Shown here piece by piece: positions 1-64,000 of a stretch of DNA of 64,000 nt. The stretch covers positions 14,559,623 through 14,623,622 of the forward strand of contig CM060327.1 of NCBI GenBank assembly GCA_030674155.1, written 5' to 3'. This DNA comes from Stramonita haemastoma. Its lineage: Eukaryota > Mollusca > Gastropoda > Neogastropoda > Muricidae. The first letter of the stretch is position 1. Each line of letters opens with the position of its first letter. The translations under genes were made by a program, and so were the position numbers. The notes beneath the pieces were generated by a model. The model was not told the origin of the DNA, did not search any database, and saw only the letters and a list, made by a program, of their open reading frames with translations.

Positions 1-415
1 GTGTACTGTCAGTAGACTTCAGTGTCAGTGGTACATTGATGTGTAGTGTCAGACTTCAGTATCAGTGGTACATTGATGTGTAGTGTCAGAGATACATTGA
101 TGTGTACTGTCAGTAGACTTGTCAATGGTACATTGATGTGTACTGTCAGTAGACTTCAGTGTCAGTGATACATGGATGTGTACTGTCAGACAACAGTGTC
201 AGTGATACATGGATGTGTACTGTCAGTAGGCTTCAGTGTCAGTGACACATTGATGTGTACTGTCAGTAGACTTCAGTGTCAGTAGACTTCCTTGTCAGCT
301 GACACATTGATGTGTAGTGTCCATAGACTTCCTTGTCAGTGACCATGATGGATGTCATAATTCATTCAGTGACATTGATGTGTATTGCCAGTAGACTTCA
401 GTGTCAGTAATATTA
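1..415. repeat. Minisatellite, ~40-bp period
   Basis: About ten imperfect units built on ACATTGATGTGTACTGTCAG followed by TAGACTTCAGTGTCAGTGAT, with internal deletions of 8-20 bases. It begins before the window. It lies 3' of ARID1 and has no gene in it. Confidence 0.9.
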
Positions 416-984
416 GCCAACTGACAACTGCAGTCCATGCTCTTCTTGTTTCCATAGGACAAACAGAAAAATGAATGAGCTTAGTGTGAGTGCCAATAAT
501 ACTGCAGAGCATGCCTTTTTACACTCTGATGAGATGCTGATCAAAAATAAATCTGATTGAATGGACAATAAAGCAGGGGTGTTTGATGAGCACATTGGGT
601 GGTTTATTTTTTAGATATTTTTTACAGTCTGGTGTCTTTGTAGAAAAAAGATCTTTTTAGAATGTTCAAAGACACATTTGAACACGCCATCTCACACAAG
701 GGCTTACTACATGACCATTTCGAAGTGTGATGCGATGTGCGACTGGGTATTATGAACAGTTTGAATTGGTCACATGATACGATTTCATAGTCATTTAAAA
801 GATAAGATTTTTTTTTTAACAAAAAAAGAGGGAGGGAGAGTGGGGCTATTTACTCTATTCATTTTGTGCTACAGCTTTAGTATGCCAAGTTTACTGGGGG
901 CTTATTCTGTCCTCACCATCTGATTTTACTTTAAATGTCATGTGTTGATCTAATACTGCCATTTGATATCATGTGTTAATACTA
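416..984. other. Unannotated intergenic stretch
   Basis: I see no gene, structured RNA or recognisable repeat here; the short ORFs on both strands have no coding character. Confidence 0.5.
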
Positions 985-1385
985 CTGTGTGCCTTACTCC
1001 CAGCCTAAAGGTTAGAGCACTGCACTCATGATTAGATAGCACAGGATAGAGTCCCAACCCAGATGCCCATTCAAGGGATTTTCCCTGGACTTGACATCAG
1101 GACTGACTCCACACCCCTGAAAGTCCTTAAGATGAGACTAGTAAACCAAGTTCCCATGTACAAGCAAAACATCTCGCACTCACGTCACAACCTATGCAGC
1201 CTTTTAGAAGGTAGGTCATTCACGAGATAACAGACGTGCACCCCCCCCCCAATTTTTTTTTTTTTCATAACTGCATGCACATTGGATGTTTGTGTGAGAT
1301 ATCCCCAGCTCAGAATGCAGCTACAGTAATGGTGAGCAAAACTCTCACCTCTAGCCAAGTAATGGGAAAAAAACCCCAAAAACAA
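985..1385 (+). repeat. SINE family A copy (degraded)
   Basis: It starts with a tRNA-like A-box region (CCTAAAGGTTAGAGCACTG), continues with the family body (TGACTCCACACCCCTGAAAG, GATGAGACTAGTAAACCAAG) and ends with the tail CTCTAGCCAAGTAATGGG. The same body and tail recur at 33700-34060 and 34557-34985. A poly-T tract interrupts it near 1250. Confidence 0.7.
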
Positions 1386-1496
1386 CTGGCCTCTAGCAGT
1401 CATCCCCCAGTTAATAATTTCTGCCTACACCTTTTTTTTTGTATACTCCTTTCGTACTTTTTAAAAATCATCATCATCAAAATTATCAACATTACA

Positions 1497-3762
1497 CTTT
1501 ATTTTAGGTCTGACAGTAAAATTTAAGCACTTTAAGGATCTGGTTGTATTGTCTTATTTTTATGGCTTTCAAGGCCTTGAAATGTGAACCCCAAAACTTG
1601 AGGACAATATGAACCCTGCTTTCTTTTTCTTTTTTTTTAAAAACTCTTTCATAGTCTTTTGGTATTACCTTGTTTTCATTATCTTTTTTAAAAATGTTTA
1701 TTTGCGTTTCATGTCTTATGAGAGATTAAAAAAAAAAAAAATTCCAAGTTTGTAATCTTTACAAGTGATAGATAATTGAATGCTTTGATATCCATGCCAG
1801 TTTTTGTTAGATTTTAGCGCATATGAAAGAAATTACATTTACAATACATGGGTTTTTGTTTTGTTTTTTTTTTTTACTTTGCATGAAGTTCTGAGTGTAT
1901 GATTCTGCAAGAGCTTGTTCACTGTTCAAAACACACAAGATAATGTTGATGTACCTTCACTGTACTCGTGTACTTCAACAAAACATTCCAAAAAAAAGAC
2001 AGCAAACGAAAACACTCCAAATAAAACCTTGCATGATCTCACTCTCATTTTTACTTCATATTCACAAATACGGTGAACAATTTGTCAAACATCAAGATTT
2101 CTGTTTGGAATCACATGAGGATTTTACTCAATAAAACAAACCACAAAAAAAAATCTACAAAATGGTCAGGTAAAACACTGTCTTTACCCCCAAACTGTGA
2201 AGAATGAGATTAGCTGAAAATATCTGTAGACTCGCTGCAGGCAGATCTTGAACTTCACTCTCACACCAGTTCCTCAGACATTCTCTCTTCTCTCTCTACT
2301 TCTCTCCCCACTTCGCTTTTCATCCGCTCCCTGTACAGAAGTTGTTAGATAAACACAAAAGTATGGCCAAAGAAAGTTCAGTACATACATCATGATGAAA
2401 AGAGGAAAATACATTACCAACAGGCATACATTGCGTAATCAAGTTGCGTTGGCCACTTATGCACGTTTTTTTGATCCATAAGAAAGGATGTAATTTTAGC
2501 CACCATCACAACAAAAACCATACAGAAATCACCAGCCACCAGATTATACAAACTGACCATTCAGCAAGTGTCCATGATCAAGAACCAGCATCGTGACAAC
2601 GTAACAACCAATTTCACAACACTCAACTTCACACATTATGCACAGTCCCACTTCCCCACAGGCAGAAAAACCAGCCACAAAGACTTTAGACCACCATCAC
2701 GCACAGACAGACAGACAACATAAAGGCCGACAAAAAAAAAATGCCGGCCACACAGATCCACGGATGAATGTCATCACATGAAACGACAAAGAAAGGCAGT
2801 AAAGAACATCAACCCAATAAATATTGGCCCTACAAAGGAAGAATCTGATTTAAAAGAAGAAAGGGATGGACACCCTAACACGAGTGTTGAGACCTGATCC
2901 GAGTCATCAGTGTCCACAAGTCTGCCTGACTGTTCCAGAGAGCAGACAGGGAGATCCCTCCCTCCCTCCCCCAGGTCCAGGAGTGCGATGCCACAACATA
3001 CATATTCATGAGCTTCCTGGCAGCGAGACAGCTTCTTCCACTGCAAGCTTCGTCAGTGCCTGTAGTTAAGTCATCTTCCCTGTTGTAGAAACTGTACATC
3101 ACTTGCACATCTGAAGAATGAATCTCACAATCACACAATAATATTCTCTGCTTTCAATCTCACAAAATCATTGTTCGCAAAAATCCACATAATTCCTTTT
3201 TTTTCTTTTTTGTCACTGATAGAGAATTTGTGGCAACACATGATTTTTTTCTTTCTTTTTCTTTTTTTTTTTAAAGGGGGATAGATAGCGCTCACAGAAA
3301 TATAATAAAAACAGAACTGTTCTGGCACACAATCACAGTTTGCCATACCGACATGAGAATGAAGAAAAAAGAGGAGAAGAAGAAAATGACTGGAGAAATG
3401 AGGATGAATGCATTTTTCAGCTGTGATGTATGTAGAGTTGCATTGCGAGCAGCACCGTGAGAGATCATGTGGGCCAGCCCCAGCACCAAGCTTGCTTCCT
3501 GCAGGGCTACCTACCTACCCCCTGTCTGTCTGACTGCTGACTGTTGTCGTCATCACCACCCACAGCAGTCTATTGCGTAGGCACCGACCCCTCCACCCCC
3601 TCCCTCCTCAACTGCAACGCTGTTTTGCTCTACTCTAGTAGCATCTGACCCGTTTTTAGTTTTTTTTTTAAATCAACAATTCAGTTGTTTTTGTTTGTTT
3701 TAATAAATGGATGTCATTCAAGTCATCTGTCATCATTGAACAAGTCACACACACACGACAGT
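1497..3762 (-). other. Probable ARID1 3' UTR
   Basis: This is sequence downstream of the stop, with no credible ORF on either strand and no clear repeat between about 1900 and 3762. Minus-strand AATAAA hexamers occur at plus 1697-1702 and 1498-1503, either of which could be the polyadenylation signal. The 3' boundary is a guess. RNA reads would settle it. Confidence 0.35.
1566..1619. repeat. Fragment of DNA-transposon terminus
   Basis: TTTCAAGGCCTTGAAATGTG followed by GGACAATATGAACCCTG resembles the right terminus of the 7082-9050 element (TTTCAAGGCCTTGAAAAGG ... GTACGAACCCTG). No matching left end was found, so it is a fragment. Confidence 0.4.
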
Positions 3763-62031
<58,269 letters not shown>

Positions 62032-63957
62032 CTGAACAAGGAAAGATCCTGGTTAGAAACCTCCCCCAAGAATGATTTTAACTTAAATTTAATGATAATC
62101 AGATCAGTTTCACAGTTAAATGATCAACACACCACCATAAAAGAATGATTTTAACTTACATTTTAATGATTAATCAGATGATTCATCACTAGTTTAACAA
62201 TCAATCACTTTGCATGCATAATAATATTCTGAGAACCGCTTGACTGATGCTCAATTACAAGAGGTAGGAGAGGGACAGGTTCATTGCCAGGATTGGGGTA
62301 GCTCAGTGTTCCCTCACTAAGCTTATGACTATGAGCCTCTGATGTCAGAGAGCTAGGCTTGAGTAAATTTGATGTTACAATGCTAGAGGATACTGAGGAT
62401 ACAGAAGCACAAGAAGCCGCATACATGTGCCAAATCACTTGACTCGGCTAAGCCACTCAACCTGCTAATGGTAGTAATAATGAATCGCTGTCATTTGAAG
62501 GAGGAAATCTAGTATAATCTTTGTACTCTACAATAAATCTGAACACAATGTACCCAACATGTGAGGACAGTTGCCTTCACGAATACACATCAGATTCAAA
62601 GTGGTCATGTCTCTGAAGAAGTGTCCGTGTGGGTGAAAATGGCAGCCACACACCTTTTTATTGGACACGCACCTCATTCACACTCTTTGCGTTTACAATA
62701 CACCAGCCACAGAAATAAAAAATATACTCAGGAAAAGATTGAACTTTTTTTGAAGATATTGTGTTTCAGTAAAACAGGCCCAGAGTATTAAGAAAGTGAA
62801 AAGACCAGAAATAGCCATTGTTCAGCTCTGATGAAGTATTTCCCCCCCCCCCCCCCCTCCCCGCTAAAATACAAAACACAGTAACCCCACAAATTGTTAA
62901 ATTTTAAACTTAGTAATCCTAATGTGAAAATTATCAAAAACAACAGTAAATCCCTTAACAAATTTTGTTTAAATAATAATATTAAAAAAAAATTAAACAG
63001 TAAATCCCTAAATGTGGGGAAAAAATCCTTCTATAACAATAACTACCTGAAACAGAGCCAAAATTTGGGACAAGTATCATATTCATAGTGATACTGCAAT
63101 CTAAAATGGCATCACTTAAAAGCCAACTATCTTTTCCCAAAATTTCATGCACTGCTGCCATTCGAACAATCCAATGGTAAAGCCTAAAATTTTTCAGGTG
63201 TTAAAAAAAAAAAAAAGAAAAGAAGGTGATAAATTTTGGTCCATGTATGATACTTTTTTTTTGATACTATGTCCCACCTTAATTAAACACTTCATTTAAT
63301 GATTTACATTATAGGCATACCTCTAACAAATGAACATTGAGACTGTGTGAAATACATTACTTATTATACAATATACTGGGCCCTGTACAGTTATGTGGAT
63401 GCAGACATGTCTTTATCTGTCTCTCCTGCCATAAATTTGTAAGCAGTTCAGATAGATCTACACTACAACTGTGTATGTGATAAACAGAAAGATTTCAATT
63501 TCTGATTTTACTGAAGAAAAAATTAAAATATAAAAAATATAAAACAGAAAAAGACATCAGATCTATACATTTCAGCCTCAATTCACCATTAAACAAACAA
63601 AAAAACAAGTGGGTTTTTTCCCAAACAGGGGCATTTGTATTGTTTTTTATCAAAACATAAAGTAAACAAAAACACAAAAGTCCACAGAAAGATTAACAAA
63701 AGAGAAGTACATAAATACTAAAAAAAATCATACTATGTTTTTCTCGGAAAGCAGATACACATGTAAACTAAGATAAAGACAATGATTTATGGGCAGTAGT
63801 CTTCTGCATAAGCAGTATGTTCTAATCCTAAGGCTACACAAGATACAAAGCATGATAAACACCCACACCCAACACATTGACATGAACACAGAACAGTAAC
63901 ACTCATGGTAATGTAGGCTATCTCTGAGTGTCTCTCCTTACCACAAACACACACACT
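62032..63957. other. Upstream ARID1 intron, nothing recognised
   Basis: AT-rich sequence with a C run at 62843-62858. No further exon with convincing splice sites was found; the next 5' exon is presumably beyond the window. Confidence 0.55.
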
Positions 63958-63968
63958 ACCACACACAC

Positions 63969-64000
<32 letters not shown>
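63958..64000. repeat. (CA)n microsatellite at window edge
   Basis: CA repeat running off the end of the window. Confidence 0.95.

Overview
The window is animal nuclear DNA: intron-rich, crowded with (CA)n, (GA)n and poly-C/G tracts, and holding tRNA-headed SINEs, a LINE relic and DNA-transposon relics. The repeat types (notably a SINE that looks like the metazoan MetaSINE/Deu superfamilies) and a single ARID1-type gene point to an invertebrate, most likely a lophotrochozoan and probably a gastropod mollusc. That assignment is inference and was not tested.

One protein-coding gene explains essentially all credible coding sequence: the 3' two thirds or more of an ARID1 (BAF250 / osa) orthologue, the ARID-containing subunit of SWI/SNF (BAF) chromatin remodellers. 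It lies on the minus strand. I place 15 exons from 62031 down to the stop codon at 3763-3765. The order along the protein is: disordered Gly/Met/Pro/Gln/Ser-rich N-terminal exons (62031-28767), the ARID DNA-binding domain split over two exons (24505-24317 and 23655-23442), a second disordered region (22679-16900), a conserved basic exon (15798-15672), and one large terminal exon with the BAF250_C domain (6139-3763). Splice sites are GT/AG and the phases agree wherever the frame is unambiguous. The 5' end of the gene lies beyond base 64000.

The large low-complexity exons carry more than a dozen apparent single-base frameshifts, mostly at C/G runs, while the conserved exons are clean apart from one event in the terminal exon. 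This looks more like residual consensus error than gene decay.

Introns hold the rest. From low to high coordinate: a 40-bp-period minisatellite (1-415); a minisatellite touching the last acceptor and split by a ~2-kb DNA transposon (7082-9050); a degraded LINE reverse transcriptase (13.2-14.3 kb); two tandem arrays at the 15.8-16.9 kb junctions, one of which copies a splice donor three times; a duplicated acceptor (21.2 kb); a minisatellite at 32.6-33.1 kb; about eleven copies of one SINE family, including an inverted pair at 34.4-35.0 kb; a MetaSINE-like insertion with target-site duplication at 43.0-43.3 kb, nested in a second repeat family; candidate promoter or conserved non-coding islands at 46.4-46.9 and 55.9-56.35 kb inside a 19-kb intron; and a transposase-like zinc-finger relic at 57.4-58.0 kb.

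I found no complete undescribed system. The most unusual signals are the repeated amplification of tandem DNA at the gene's own splice junctions and the Met-rich repeat in the disordered region.
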